Positions 24,987-35,675 of a stretch of 64,000 nucleotides of DNA are shown here, piece after piece. The notes under the pieces are model-generated. The model had not been told where the DNA came from and ran no database searches. It worked only from the letters and a program-made list of their open reading frames with translations. Numbering within the stretch: position 1 is the first letter of the stretch; every line of letters begins with the position of its first letter. The position numbers were made by a program, and so were the translations under genes. The stretch comes from Schaalia sp. HMT-172 (lineage in GTDB: Bacteria; Actinomycetota; Actinomycetes; Actinomycetales; Actinomycetaceae): NCBI RefSeq assembly GCF_030644365.1, contig NZ_CP130058.1, positions 62,001 to 126,000 on the forward strand, read 5' to 3'.

Positions 24987-26434
24987 GAGAGCCCCGCTTC
25001 CAGGATGGCCCGGGCGATCGGGCCGGCCACGTCTCCGCCGTGCGGTGTGGGATTGTTGTCGTCGCCCTCGACGAGGACAGCGAACGCGATCTTCGGGTTG
25101 GTGACGGGGGCAAATCCGATGGCCCACGCGTTGGCGCGGTCGCCTTCGCCCGTCTCGGCGGTGCCCGTCTTGGCTGCGACCGCAACGTTCGGTAGCGCCA
25201 TCGTGGAGCCGGTGCCGTAGGGCTGGGAGACGACGGCCTCCATCATGGTGGTCAGCTTCGAGGCCGTCTCCGCGGAGATCGGTCGGCCGCCGTCCGTGGG
25301 GGCGGTCGTGCGCACGACCTGGTTGTCGGCGTCGACGATCGACTTGATCAGGTAGGGTGTCATCATCTGGCCGCCGTTGGCGACCGTCTGGGCGACCTGC
25401 GCCATCTGCAGGGGCGTGGTCTGGACCGTGTACTGGCCGATGGAACTCATGGCGAGCTGGGCCGCGTCGGCGTCGGAGGGGAACACGGAGGGCGTCACGG
25501 TCAGGGGAATCTGCGATTCGCGGCCGAATCCGAAGCGGTTGGTGACGTCGATGAGCTGCTGGTTCGTCAGCTGCTGGGAGGCCAGCACGAAGGTCGTGTT
25601 GCAGGAGCGCGCGAAGGCCTCGGTGAGCGTCGGGTTGCCGTCCCCGCAGGTGGATGACTCGATGTTGGAGACCTCGGTGGCCGTGCCCGGCAGGGTGGTC
25701 GATACGGGTGAGGGCATGCGCGTGTCCGGCGCAGCCAGGCCGTTTTCGAACAGTGCGACGGTGGTGAGGACCTTGAAGGTCGAGCCGGGGGCGTAGCGCT
25801 GCGAGATGGCCCGGTTCGTCAGCGGGTTGTTCGGGTCAGCAGACAGGGTCGAGAAGGCCTGGGACACCTCGGTCGCGTCCGAGGAGGCCAGCTGATTGGG
25901 GTCGTAGCTCGGCGAGGAGTACATCGCCAGGACCGCGCCGGTCGTCGCGTCCAGGGCCACGACGGCTCCCTTGCGGTCGCCCAGCGCCTCGGCGGCGGCC
26001 TTCTGCATCTGGGAGTTGAGCGTGAGTTCGACGCCGCCGCCCTGGCGGTTCTGGCCCGTCAGGAGGTTACGCAGGCGCTGCCCGAGGAGCGTCTGGGACT
26101 GGCCGTCCAGGACATCCTCCTCGGCGGCCTCGATGCCGGTCGACGCGTTGCCCACGGACGAGAAGTAGCCGGTGACGGGGGCGTAGAGGGGCCCCTCGGA
26201 GTAGGAGCGCGCGTAGCGCTTGGAGCCGTCCTCGAGCTCGGAGGAGGCGATGGCGGTCTTGTCAACGATAATGGGGCCGCGGTCGGTTTCTGCCGCGTGC
26301 AGGATCGTCCGCTGGTTACGCGGGTCCTCGTTGAGCGAGGACGCGGAGATGAACTGCGTGTTCGTGACACCCACCCCGAGGAGGGCGAACATCAGCAGGA
26401 CGATGACGAAAATCTTGCGAATCTGGTTATTCAC
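24983..26434 (-). CDS. pbpA: Penicillin-binding protein PbpA (class B)
   Basis: A 483-residue peptidoglycan transpeptidase. One N-terminal membrane segment (IFVIVLLMFALLGVGV) is followed by a dimerisation domain and the transpeptidase domain with the catalytic STFK (in APGSTFKVLTT), the SCN motif (ARSCNTTF) and KTGTAETG. It works with the RodA polymerase encoded three bases upstream, and PknB/PstP set its activity in relatives. Start and stop overlaps show one operon. Confidence 0.95.
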   Translation of the reverse strand: MNNQIRKIFVIVLLMFALLGVGVTNTQFISASSLNEDPRNQRTILHAAETDRGPIIVDKTAIASSELEDGSKRYARSYSEGPLYAPVTGYFSSVGNASTGIEAAEEDVLDGQSQTLLGQRLRNLLTGQNRQGGGVELTLNSQMQKAAAEALGDRKGAVVALDATTGAVLAMYSSPSYDPNQLASSDATEVSQAFSTLSADPNNPLTNRAISQRYAPGSTFKVLTTVALFENGLAAPDTRMPSPVSTTLPGTATEVSNIESSTCGDGNPTLTEAFARSCNTTFVLASQQLTNQQLIDVTNRFGFGRESQIPLTVTPSVFPSDADAAQLAMSSIGQYTVQTTPLQMAQVAQTVANGGQMMTPYLIKSIVDADNQVVRTTAPTDGGRPISAETASKLTTMMEAVVSQPYGTGSTMALPNVAVAAKTGTAETGEGDRANAWAIGFAPVTNPKIAFAVLVEGDDNNPTPHGGDVAGPIARAILEAGLS

Positions 26435-26437
26435 GCC

Positions 26438-27817
26438 TTACTCACCCACTCCCACGGCCGGCTGGATGCCCGAGTTCCACGGCGCTGGGGTCGAGGCCGG
26501 GCGACGCGCGGCGTCGGAGACGCGGATCAGCAGCGCGACGGTGATCCACGAGGACACCATCGAGGAGCCACCCGCCGCGAGGAACGGGGCGGTCAGGCCC
26601 GTCAGCGGAATAATGCGCGTGATGCCGCCGAGGACCACGAAGAGCTGAATCGCGAGGGAGAAGCTCAGGCCGGTGGCCAGGAGCTTGCCGAAGCCATCGC
26701 GCACCGTCAGGGCGGCGCGCAGGCCGCGCTGGATGAGGATCAGGTACAGGACGAGGATGGCCGCCATGCCCGTCAGGCCCAGCTCCTCGGCGAAGGAGGA
26801 GAGGATGAAGTCGGAGTTGGCCAGCGGCACCAGCTGCGGGTAGCCGCGGCCCCAGCCGGTGCCCATGAGGCCGCCCGAGGCCTGGCCGAAGAGACCCTGC
26901 ACGAGCTGGTAGGAGCCGGAGTCGTAGATATCCGGATCCAGGGCGTGCAGCCACACGTTGAAGCGCGTCTGGACGTGTGCGAAAGAGTGCACGGCGATGG
27001 CGACGGCGGGCACGAAGAGCGCGAAGCCGATGACCAGCCACGACACGCGGTTCGTGGCCACGTACAGCATGGCGACGAAGAGGCCGAAGAAGAGCAGCGA
27101 GGTGCCCAGGTCGCGCTGGAGGACGAGGATCGCGATGCCGATGAGCCACACGACCATGATGGGGCCGAGGTCTCGGGCGCGCGGCAGGCGCATGCCCAGG
27201 ACCTTGCGGCCGCCGATCGCCAGGTTGTCGCGGTTGGTGACCAGGTAGCCGGCGAAGAAGATAGCCAGCGTGATCTTGACGAGCTCGCCCGGCTGGATCG
27301 AGATGGGGCCCAGGTGGATCCACACGCGCGCGCCGAAGGTCTCCTGGCCCAGGCCGGGAATCATCGGCAGCAGCAGGAGGAAGAGGGAGAGCGCGCCGAA
27401 GGTGTAGGTGTAGCGGCGCAGCATGCGGTGGTCGCGCAGGGTGATCAGGATGATGGCGGCGATGACGATCGCGATGCCCACGAAGAGCGCCTGCCGGAAG
27501 CCGACCACGGCCTCGTCCCTGCGTGCGTAGGACAGGTCCAGGCGGTAGATCATCGCCAAGCCCAGCCCGGTGAGCGCCACGGCGATCGGCAGGATCACCG
27601 GGTCCGCGTAGGGCGCGAGGAAGTGCACGCCGATCTCGCCGACGATGGCGAGCGCGACGAGCACGCCCACCTGCGTGAGAAGGTTCGCGGGGATGGTGCC
27701 CGTGTAGTTCAGGGAGGTGAGCACGTAGCCGGAGATGCCGACCGCGAGAGCCAGGCCCATGAGGCCGAGCTCAAGGAAGCGGCGCGGCCTCGCGGGGGCG
27801 ATTGAGACGGTTGCCAT
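26438..27817 (-). CDS. rodA: SEDS peptidoglycan polymerase RodA/FtsW
   Basis: A 459-residue membrane protein with about 12 segments and the SEDS hallmarks WIHLGPISIQPGELVK, VLQRDLGTSLLFF and the C-terminal GITRIIPLTGLTAPFLAAGGSS. It polymerises glycan strands from lipid II, paired with PbpA. The ATG at 27817 overlaps the pstP stop by one base (TGATG), which fixes the start. Confidence 0.95.
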   Translation of the reverse strand: MATVSIAPARPRRFLELGLMGLALAVGISGYVLTSLNYTGTIPANLLTQVGVLVALAIVGEIGVHFLAPYADPVILPIAVALTGLGLAMIYRLDLSYARRDEAVVGFRQALFVGIAIVIAAIILITLRDHRMLRRYTYTFGALSLFLLLLPMIPGLGQETFGARVWIHLGPISIQPGELVKITLAIFFAGYLVTNRDNLAIGGRKVLGMRLPRARDLGPIMVVWLIGIAILVLQRDLGTSLLFFGLFVAMLYVATNRVSWLVIGFALFVPAVAIAVHSFAHVQTRFNVWLHALDPDIYDSGSYQLVQGLFGQASGGLMGTGWGRGYPQLVPLANSDFILSSFAEELGLTGMAAILVLYLILIQRGLRAALTVRDGFGKLLATGLSFSLAIQLFVVLGGITRIIPLTGLTAPFLAAGGSSMVSSWITVALLIRVSDAARRPASTPAPWNSGIQPAVGVGE

Positions 27818-29115
27818 CAGGATTCGCCTCCGCTCTGCGCCCCGGATTGTGGGTTGCCCGACTGGGCGCCGGACTGGGCGCCGGACTGGGCGCCGGAGGG
27901 CGCGGGGGTCACGGCGGAGCGCTTGAGGCCCGCGATGTAGGAGTCGATGTCGGCGCGCGAGGAGCGCAGGACGGGGGTGTCGAGGCGCTGGCGGTCCACG
28001 GGGGACAGGTCGGCGAGCGCGACGTCGGAGACTTCGATGGCGTGGGAGAGTTTCCACGGGCCGATTGACTGGGGGATGCCCTGGTAGATGACGACGTACC
28101 CGTCCTGGCCGACCGCGTAGTACTGGGTCTGCGTCCACTTCCAGGACAGCCAGGAGGCCGCGACCACCAGGACGGTGACGAGCGAGACGAACACGGGCGT
28201 CCACCAGGAGGAGCGGGGCTTGAGCTCGAGGGGGGCCTCGTCCTCGTCCGTTCCGTCTCCCGAGGCCTTGGCCCCCAGGGCGGCCGCGCGCGCCGCCGCT
28301 CCTTCGCCGCCGCGCGACTTGGCGTTGCGGTCGATGGCAGCGGCGCCGACGATCTGCGGGGGCGCGGGCGGGTAGGTGCCGGCGGGAACGATGTCCGCGA
28401 TGACGCAGGTGATGTTGTCGGGGCCGCCGGCCAGGAGGGCCAGACGGATGAGCTCTTCGGCGCATTCGCCCGGGTCCTTGATGTCGGCCATGACCTGGCC
28501 GATCGTCTCGGGGGAGACCAGGCCGGAGAGGCCGTCGGAGCACAGCATCCAGCGGTCGCCGACGACGGCCTCGCGGATCGTCTCGTCGGGGGCGACGTCG
28601 GCCTGGGCGTCGCCGAGGATCTTCAGGACGACGTTGCGGTTGGGGTGGTGTTCGGCCTCTTCGGGCGTGATCTGGCCGGTGTCGACCAGGTATTGCACAA
28701 AGGAGTGGTCGGTCGTGACCTGCGTGAGCGTGTCGCCGCGCAGGACGTAGGCGCGCGAGTCGCCGATGTGGACCATGGCCAGGCGGTTGCCCGAGCGCAT
28801 GAGGGCGATGCAGGTGGTGCCCAGGCCTTCGAGGTCGCGGTCGCGGCTGGAGCGGTCGGTGAGTTCTTCGTGCGCGTCGAGGAGGGCCTCGCGCAGGAGT
28901 GGGAGCATGGAGTCCGCGGGGTGGGAGTCCGTGTCGAGGGGGACCAGGTGGGCGAGGGCGACCGAGGAGGCGATGTCGCCGCCGGCGGGCCCGCCCATGC
29001 CGTCGGCGAGGACCAGGAGGTTGGCGCCGGCGTAGCCGGAGTCCTGGTTGTTGGAGCGCACCAGGCCCACGTCGGAGCGGGCAGCGTAGTGGAATTGAAC
29101 GGCTTTTGCTGACAT
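27817..29115 (-). CDS. pstP: PP2C-type serine/threonine phosphatase PstP
   Basis: 432 residues. The PP2C domain (about 1-240) has VRSNNQDS, VLADGMGGPAGGD, HIGDSRAYVLRGD and MLCSDGLSGLV with the metal-binding Asps. A linker, a membrane segment (WWTPVFVSLVTVLVVAASWL) and an extracellular domain follow. The end is a repeat of SGAQ units (residues about 410-432), where exact DNA repeats may vary in number. It reverses PknA/PknB phosphorylation. Confidence 0.95.
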   Translation of the reverse strand: MSAKAVQFHYAARSDVGLVRSNNQDSGYAGANLLVLADGMGGPAGGDIASSVALAHLVPLDTDSHPADSMLPLLREALLDAHEELTDRSSRDRDLEGLGTTCIALMRSGNRLAMVHIGDSRAYVLRGDTLTQVTTDHSFVQYLVDTGQITPEEAEHHPNRNVVLKILGDAQADVAPDETIREAVVGDRWMLCSDGLSGLVSPETIGQVMADIKDPGECAEELIRLALLAGGPDNITCVIADIVPAGTYPPAPPQIVGAAAIDRNAKSRGGEGAAARAAALGAKASGDGTDEDEAPLELKPRSSWWTPVFVSLVTVLVVAASWLSWKWTQTQYYAVGQDGYVVIYQGIPQSIGPWKLSHAIEVSDVALADLSPVDRQRLDTPVLRSSRADIDSYIAGLKRSAVTPAPSGAQSGAQSGAQSGNPQSGAQSGGES

Positions 29116-29116
29116 G

Positions 29117-29617
29117 TCAACCCACCAATTCGAGCGTGGTCTGGCCGATACGGATGACGTCGCCGATCTTGAGCTGGCGGGGTTGGCTCAGGCGTTCGTC
29201 GTCAATGAAGGTGCCGTTTCGGCTGGAGAGGTCTTCGATCCACCAGCCGTCGGACTGGGGGGTGAGGGCTGCGTGGCGGCTGGAGGCGTATTCGTCTTCG
29301 AGGACGAGGGTGCACGCTGGGGAGCGGCCGATGACGATGGGGGCTTCGCCGAGGGGCAGCATGGTGCCCACGAGCGGCCCGCCGGTGACCAGGAGGTCCT
29401 TGGGGGCCAGCGGGTTGGTGGAGGTGCGCTTCTTGTTCTTGCGTTTCTCGCGCGAGGCTTTGCGGCGCGAAGCGGCCTTATCGCGTCCCTTGCCGCGCGG
29501 GGTGACGACGGTGCCGAAGATGTCGCGTCGCAGCGTGTTGACGGCGGCGAGCACGAGGAGCCAGAGCAGCACCAGGAACCCGATGCGGAAGACGGTAAAT
29601 GCGAGATCAGTGGTCAC
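29117..29617 (-). CDS. fhaB: FHA-domain protein FhaB
   Basis: 166 residues: an N-terminal membrane segment (FRIGFLVLLWLLVLAAV), a basic linker and a C-terminal FHA domain with GRSPACTLVL, SSRHA and SSRNGTFIDD, which binds phosphothreonine on PknA/PknB targets. The start is GTG 29617, after GGAG nine bases upstream and four bases past the fhaA stop; this places the membrane segment at the N-terminus as in FipA-interacting FhaB. Confidence 0.92.
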   Translation of the reverse strand: MTTDLAFTVFRIGFLVLLWLLVLAAVNTLRRDIFGTVVTPRGKGRDKAASRRKASREKRKNKKRTSTNPLAPKDLLVTGGPLVGTMLPLGEAPIVIGRSPACTLVLEDEYASSRHAALTPQSDGWWIEDLSSRNGTFIDDERLSQPRQLKIGDVIRIGQTTLELVG

Positions 29618-29621
29618 TTCA

Positions 29622-30323
29622 TTAAACTCCGCTCTGGTCTGGGTGTGTCCAGAAGAGGATCTTGGTACGTCCGATGACGATTTGGTTGCCGTCGAGCAGG
29701 GTTGCTGCGTCGATGCGGTGGCCTTCGACGAAGGTGCCGTTGGTGGATCCCAGGTCGGTCGCGATGACCCCGGTGGGGGTGATGCGCAGTTCGAGGTGGC
29801 GGCGTGAGACGCCGGAGTCGTTGACGACGATGTCTGCTTCGGAGCCGCGCCCGATGACGGTGACGGGCTCGGTGAGGAGCCACTTGTCGCCGTCGACGTC
29901 GATGATGGGGTGTTCGGGGGATGCGGACGAGGCCGTGGCGGGGGCGGCGGGTCCGCGCCGGTTTTCGGCGTCGACTTTGAGGGTGCCGCTGGGTTCGGAG
30001 GCGTCGGCGATGAATTCGATGGTGACGGGGCCGAGGAGGGAGTAACCGTTGGAGGAGGCGTGTTCGGTGGCCTGTTGGGCGAATTCGTCGGCGAGGACGT
30101 CGAGGGATGCTTCGAGTGAGGTGAGGTCGGTGCGCGAGGCGTAGACGGTGAAGTGGTTGGCGGCGATGATGCGAGTTGCGGAGACTTCCTGGACGGATTC
30201 GTCCATGGCGCGGCGGATCGCCGTGGTGATGTCCACGGGCTTGATCCCCGACCGGAACACGCGCGAGAAGGCGCCGTTGACGCCTCGCTCAACGGCGCTC
30301 TCGAAGCGGTCGAAGATGCTCAT
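29622..30323 (-). CDS. fhaA: FHA-domain protein FhaA (DUF3662)
   Basis: 233 residues: an N-terminal DUF3662 domain (FDRFESAVERGVNGAFSRVF and following), a Pro/Ala/Ser linker and a C-terminal FHA domain with GRGSEADIVV, SRRHLEL and LGSTNGTFVEG. FhaA regulates peptidoglycan assembly with MviN in mycobacteria. ATG 30323 has GAGGAGAG upstream. It is first in the seven-gene operon ending with pknB. The linker contains ACGAGGCCGTGGC, a variant of the dispersed 12-mer. Confidence 0.93.
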   Translation of the reverse strand: MSIFDRFESAVERGVNGAFSRVFRSGIKPVDITTAIRRAMDESVQEVSATRIIAANHFTVYASRTDLTSLEASLDVLADEFAQQATEHASSNGYSLLGPVTIEFIADASEPSGTLKVDAENRRGPAAPATASSASPEHPIIDVDGDKWLLTEPVTVIGRGSEADIVVNDSGVSRRHLELRITPTGVIATDLGSTNGTFVEGHRIDAATLLDGNQIVIGRTKILFWTHPDQSGV

Positions 30324-30803
30324 AGTCGTGCTCTCCTCATTCCCCCGCGCGGTGTGCGCGACGTACGTTGTGTGTGGAAGCGAGGCCGCTTCCGGTCCCA
30401 GTTTAGCGGCGATAGTAAGCGCCGGTGCCCCAACTGTCGGGATGTTCCCGATGTGGGGTGGCGCTGGTCGTCGCGCGCAATGCGCGTGATGGCGGGGAAT
30501 ACCGCGCCATGATGCGCCTGTGACAGCTGGTGCACATGTTACACGTGTGACTATAAGTGTGGTGGAGCAAACAAAGTGAGAGGGGTGTTCTCTTGGTGGC
30601 GCGTCTGGCGTTGACTGCTTGTCAGCGGTGTTCGTTGATGTGCCAATCTGAGCCTGTGTGGAATTAACGCGGAATATAGACGTATGCTCGACGGTCATAA
30701 AAGCGCTGGTAAAACTCGAATACGATGATATCTGCCACAACTTACTCATTAATTGACGGGACTTGCTAGGGTGGCGTGGTAACTATTGCTAACTGGGGGA
30801 ACT
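30324..30803. other. Divergent promoter region, no gene seen
   Basis: 480 bases between fhaA (minus) and the surface protein (plus). The right half is unusually A/T-rich for this genome (about 30660-30780), as expected for a promoter or horizontally acquired flank. No tRNA or short gene is visible. Confidence 0.6.
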
Positions 30804-33476
30804 ATGCACCATGACGAAGCTGTGAGCAGTGCTCGCCTGGCGGACACCGCTCCTCCGCGAGGGCGATACGCGCCCGAGGCCTCCCTCCGCACCCGCGGTC
30901 CGAGGCCTCGTCGTTTTCTCACTCGCGCCCTGATCGCCGGGGCGCTCGCCGCCGCCTCGGCACTGCCCGCGCTCACCTCCGCGGTCGAGCCCGCCCACGC
31001 CGAGGCTCCCCTCGAGACGCCCGGCGTGACCACGACCTCGTTTAATCGCGCTGAGGGGCGTATCGGCGCCACCGTCATCAACAACATTGAAGGAGATCGC
31101 ACAACCTTCGTGTCCGACAACGGCTACTTCGGTGTTGTGCGCGGCCAGTCGCGCTACAACTCGAGCGACCCGAACCAGTCGTCGATCAAGCACACCAGCG
31201 GCACTCAGGTTCAGCCGTGGCTGAAAGCATCCGTGGCTGAGAGTGGGGACTACTGGTCCTACATCGTTCGAGGAAAGCCCTACACAGCTACTGCTGAATA
31301 CAGTCCGTACTACATCTCCGCCTCCACGACGAGTGCTCTGGGCTTCAAGCCCAACGATCCCGGAACGGTGACGCTGGGTGAGCCATTCCTGATCGGGGCC
31401 GTGCGCCACAACAATTTCACGATTCTTACGTGGAACGACTGGGTCCATTCCTCCTTCGACATTCGTATCGGTGACCTGGAGGAGTCCTTCCCCTTCGACC
31501 AGTACGAGACGACGAACGACACGGAGACGACCGCGGTGCCCCGCGCCGGAGGTCCTTACAGGTACAGAATCGAAGGCAGCGGGACCTACTGTCCCCCCGG
31601 CGCGCCCTACAAGGCGCGCAAGCGAGGGGATAAGGCCAACTGGTACTGCTACGAGTATGTGGGCACTGGCAAGGGCGATGCGGACATCTACAAGAATCCC
31701 AACCCGCCCGCCGCGAACAGGGAACCCAGGAATTACCGCGAGAACGCCGGCGTCCCCGGCCAGACCCCGGACTCCGACGACATCCTGACGATCCGTAAGA
31801 CCTCGTCGGAGAAGACCGTCATCATCAACGGGATGCCGCACCGCCTCTTCATCTACGGTTTCGTGCCCAACGCGGACGGCAACTGCCCCGCCGCGCCCCC
31901 GGCGGGCGTGGAGCCGGTGGCGACGTTCGTGACGAAGGAGAACAGGTCGTCATTTGGTTGCATGTATGGGTCGTTCCAACAGGAGCGCTACGTGCGCGTC
32001 GCCAAGGCGATCACCGAGGACTCCGAGGGCGTGGGCGGCACGATCCCGCCCTTCACCTTCACGACGCGGGTCGGCGATGGCTGGGCCGGCATGACCGGAA
32101 CCCCGGACACGACGCTCGTGGCCGCCGACGGCTTCGTGGAGGCGGGCTCCTTCTCGGATGCGCAGCTGACCCCCACCGGCTACGGCGCTGGCGGCACCGC
32201 GACCTCGTCCTTCAAGGCCTTCATCCCCGGCCAGTCGAAGTTCGTCATCGCCGAGACCGGCCCCGTCCTGCCCGGGTACTCCCCGAAGCCCGGCTACTTC
32301 GGGCCCACCTGGGAAACCAGTGAGCTGGAGGGGAGCCCCGTGTGGGCCATGACCGACGTGACCTGCCTGAACGGCGTGGGCGAGCGCGTGAACGTCACAC
32401 GCGACGCGACCACCGGCGGCGTCGACTTCTCGGAGGTTGCCCCGGCCTCGTCCCCCGCGGCACTGCCGATCACGTGTACCTTCACGAACCAAAAGCAGTC
32501 GCCGAACCTGCGCCTCGACAAGAGCCTCGATGCCGTTGAGGGCGAGACGACCGACACGATCACCGTCACCTATCGCATCACCGCAACCAACGACGGCAAC
32601 GTCAAGGGGTCCACCGGGCGCGTCGTGGACCGTCCCGACTTCGCGCCGGGACTGACCGTGCAATCCGCGCGCATCACGACCGAACCCGAGAATATCGACC
32701 AGGCCCCCGCGCTGCCCGCAACCGAAAACTACGTCCTGACCGAGGGGACCGACATCGAGCCGGGCGCCTCCGTTACGTGGTTCATTCGCTTCACCGTCGC
32801 GCGCGACAAGAGCGCCGAGGGGTACAGGGAGACCCTGCTCGAATGCCGCACCGAGAATGAGCGCCTCGTTCCGGGCCACGGCCTCTACAACGAGGTCGCC
32901 GGACCCAAGGATCACGACGGCAGCGCCAACAACGAGGCCTGTGCACCCGCTCGCCCGCGCTCGATCCGCGTCGAGAAAGCCGGAACCCAGCCCGTGGGCA
33001 CGCCCAACGATGACGGCACCTACCCGCTCGACGGCGCTGCTTTCGCGATCTACGACAACGCGGAGCTCAGCGGAACCCCGGTCAGCGTCCTTGATGGTGG
33101 ATCCAGCTTCGTGGTCTCGTCCTTGGAGAAGGGCGTCACCTACTGGCTTGTCGAGACCCGCGCGCCGGCGGGCCACGTCCTGCTGCCGCGCCCCGTTCCC
33201 TTCCACATCGAGGTGGGGACCGATGACGCGCGTTCGACCGTCGTCGTGGCCGACTATGGACCGGACCAAGGCTTCACCTCCGTGCGAGTCCTGCCCGCCG
33301 ACGCCGACGCGAGCGGCGACGCCGCCCTGCCCGGTATCCGCGTCGTCGACACGCAGGTCGGCACCCTGCCCAAGGCCGGCGCCGCCGGGGTGTATCCCTA
33401 CCTCGCTGTGGCCGCGTGCCTGCTCGGCCTCGCCGGCGCATGCGCGTGGCGTCGCAGAGGCCTTGTGATGGCCTGA
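30804..33476 (+). CDS. Cell-wall-anchored surface protein, LPKAG signal
   Basis: 890 residues. Long signal peptide with an Arg-rich start (RPRRFLTRALIAGALAAASA) and likely cleavage near AHAEA. The body holds a large N-terminal region with many Tyr/Asn, a DUF11-like repeat (about 570-690, with ITVTYRITATNDGNVKGS) and a SpaA/Cna-B-type domain (about 720-810, with YPLDGAAFAIYDN and WLVETRAPAGHV). The end is LPKAGAAG, a hydrophobic segment and RRRG: a cell-wall sorting signal with Ala in place of Thr. ATG 30804 follows GGGGGA. It resembles actinomycete adhesin or pilus-type proteins. Confidence 0.85.
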   Translation: MHHDEAVSSARLADTAPPRGRYAPEASLRTRGPRPRRFLTRALIAGALAAASALPALTSAVEPAHAEAPLETPGVTTTSFNRAEGRIGATVINNIEGDRTTFVSDNGYFGVVRGQSRYNSSDPNQSSIKHTSGTQVQPWLKASVAESGDYWSYIVRGKPYTATAEYSPYYISASTTSALGFKPNDPGTVTLGEPFLIGAVRHNNFTILTWNDWVHSSFDIRIGDLEESFPFDQYETTNDTETTAVPRAGGPYRYRIEGSGTYCPPGAPYKARKRGDKANWYCYEYVGTGKGDADIYKNPNPPAANREPRNYRENAGVPGQTPDSDDILTIRKTSSEKTVIINGMPHRLFIYGFVPNADGNCPAAPPAGVEPVATFVTKENRSSFGCMYGSFQQERYVRVAKAITEDSEGVGGTIPPFTFTTRVGDGWAGMTGTPDTTLVAADGFVEAGSFSDAQLTPTGYGAGGTATSSFKAFIPGQSKFVIAETGPVLPGYSPKPGYFGPTWETSELEGSPVWAMTDVTCLNGVGERVNVTRDATTGGVDFSEVAPASSPAALPITCTFTNQKQSPNLRLDKSLDAVEGETTDTITVTYRITATNDGNVKGSTGRVVDRPDFAPGLTVQSARITTEPENIDQAPALPATENYVLTEGTDIEPGASVTWFIRFTVARDKSAEGYRETLLECRTENERLVPGHGLYNEVAGPKDHDGSANNEACAPARPRSIRVEKAGTQPVGTPNDDGTYPLDGAAFAIYDNAELSGTPVSVLDGGSSFVVSSLEKGVTYWLVETRAPAGHVLLPRPVPFHIEVGTDDARSTVVVADYGPDQGFTSVRVLPADADASGDAALPGIRVVDTQVGTLPKAGAAGVYPYLAVAACLLGLAGACAWRRRGLVMA

Positions 33477-33623
33477 TAGGCCGCCTGTTTGTGCGCACCG
33501 GGGGTGCCCGCCAATCGGCGGGCACCCCCGGCACTCGTCTCGGTCCTCGTCCTGGTCTTCGTCCCGGTCTTTGTCCTGGTCTTCGTCCCGGTCTTCGTCC
33601 CGATCCTGTGGTTCCTCAACAAT

Positions 33624-33730
33624 GTCGCATGCAATTCCCTCGCGACTATTTCAAACATTGAAATCGCATCGTTGGAATTGCAACGTTTGTAGGCGGTGTT
33701 AAAAACTGACCCGGGGGAATTGCATGCGAC
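33624..33730 (+). repeat. 107-bp inverted-terminus element, copy 1
   Basis: Ends are GTCGCATGCAATT and its exact complement AATTGCATGCGAC. Inside lie the hairpin TTTCAA-ACA-TTGAAA and the palindrome-like GTTGGAATTGCAAC. Right half is of the AAAAACTGACC subtype. Confidence 0.92.
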
Positions 33731-33827
33731 TTTTTTGGGGGGAACGCCGGAAAGGGGTCGCGCATAGACGACGCGGCCGGGCACCCGCCAGATTCCTGCA
33801 GTCGTGGTCCCGTGGTTCCTCAACAAT

Positions 33828-33934
33828 GTCGCATGCAATTCCCTCGCGATTATTTCAAACATTGAAATCGCATCGTTGGAATTGCAACGTTTGTAGGCGG
33901 TGTTAAAAACTGACCCGGGGGAATTGCATGCGAC
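33828..33934 (+). repeat. 107-bp inverted-terminus element, copy 2
   Basis: Almost identical to copy 1, same orientation, start-to-start distance 204 bases. The inverted ends extend two more bases outward here (AT...AT). Confidence 0.92.
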
Positions 33935-34030
33935 ATTTGGGTGGGAATCCACAGAAAGGGAGCGCGCACAGACAATGCGGCCGGGCATATGACGCGGCCG
34001 GGCACGACAATGTGCCCGGCCGCGTGGGGA

Positions 34031-35116
<1,086 letters not shown>

Positions 35117-35153
35117 TCACGCAGGAGGGCACGCGGGCGCTATCGTAATCGCC

Positions 35154-35622
35154 ATGACGACGCCCACATTCGCCGATGCCGACGCTGCGCTCGCCAAAAA
35201 CGACTACGAGGCCGCCCTCACCATCCTCGAACGCATCGACGTGGTTGGCGAAGACGCCTGCTACCGGCGAGACATCCAGGCCGCGACCATGGCCGGCAAA
35301 GGCTGCTCCCAAGCTCATGAAGCTCCCCTTCATCTCCGGCCTGGGCTGCTTACTTCTGTACCATCTGTGCCTCGCTCGATTCATGTCCTACGGCGCCCGC
35401 CCGTTGGTCCTCCTGCTGTACATCGCCCCCATCGCCGATATTTACCTCCACATGGGCCGCCAGGTCGCCACCTTCAACCGAACCCTGCCGCGAGGCGTGC
35501 GCCTGACCTTCTTAGGCCTCAACATCCGGTGGCATGATGTGGCTGACAATGTCTACATCTCCTTTTTCACCACAGCCTTCGTCGGCCTCATCCTCGCATC
35601 CTTGGTGCAGGGCGGCGGGTAG
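35154..35622 (+). pseudogene. Decayed copy of the TPR-membrane protein gene
   Basis: The first 130 or so bases from ATG 35154, with their leaderless TATCGT promoter, are almost identical to the intact gene at 36966 (through RRDIQAA). Then about 460 bases of the middle are missing, and the membrane part (GLGCLLLYHLC, then MGRQVATFNRTLPRGVRLTF) continues in another frame to 35622. Internal deletion plus frameshift make it non-functional as a full protein; a truncated product is possible. Confidence 0.8.
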
Positions 35623-35675
35623 GGCCGCGCTCCTCGCGTACCGACGCGTGGCTCGTGGGCGGTAGGCTTGTGGGC

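Larger units (their letters stand above)
33477..34030. other. Intergenic region with two 107-bp elements
   Basis: Between convergent surface-protein and nrdF genes. A run of CCCGGTC/TCGTC short repeats (33535-33605) precedes two copies of the 107-bp element. The DNA after each copy (GGAAAGGGG...GCGGCCGGGCAC) is also similar, so a unit of about 204 bases was duplicated in tandem. Confidence 0.75.

Noticed and set aside
30324-30803. tRNA gene upstream of fhaA
   Set aside because: Some actinobacteria have a tRNA here. I looked for acceptor and T-loop patterns and found none.
33535-33605. Coding repeat after the surface protein
   Set aside because: The CCCGGTC/TCGTC repeats lie after a clear stop and sorting signal and show no start; treated as simple intergenic repeats.
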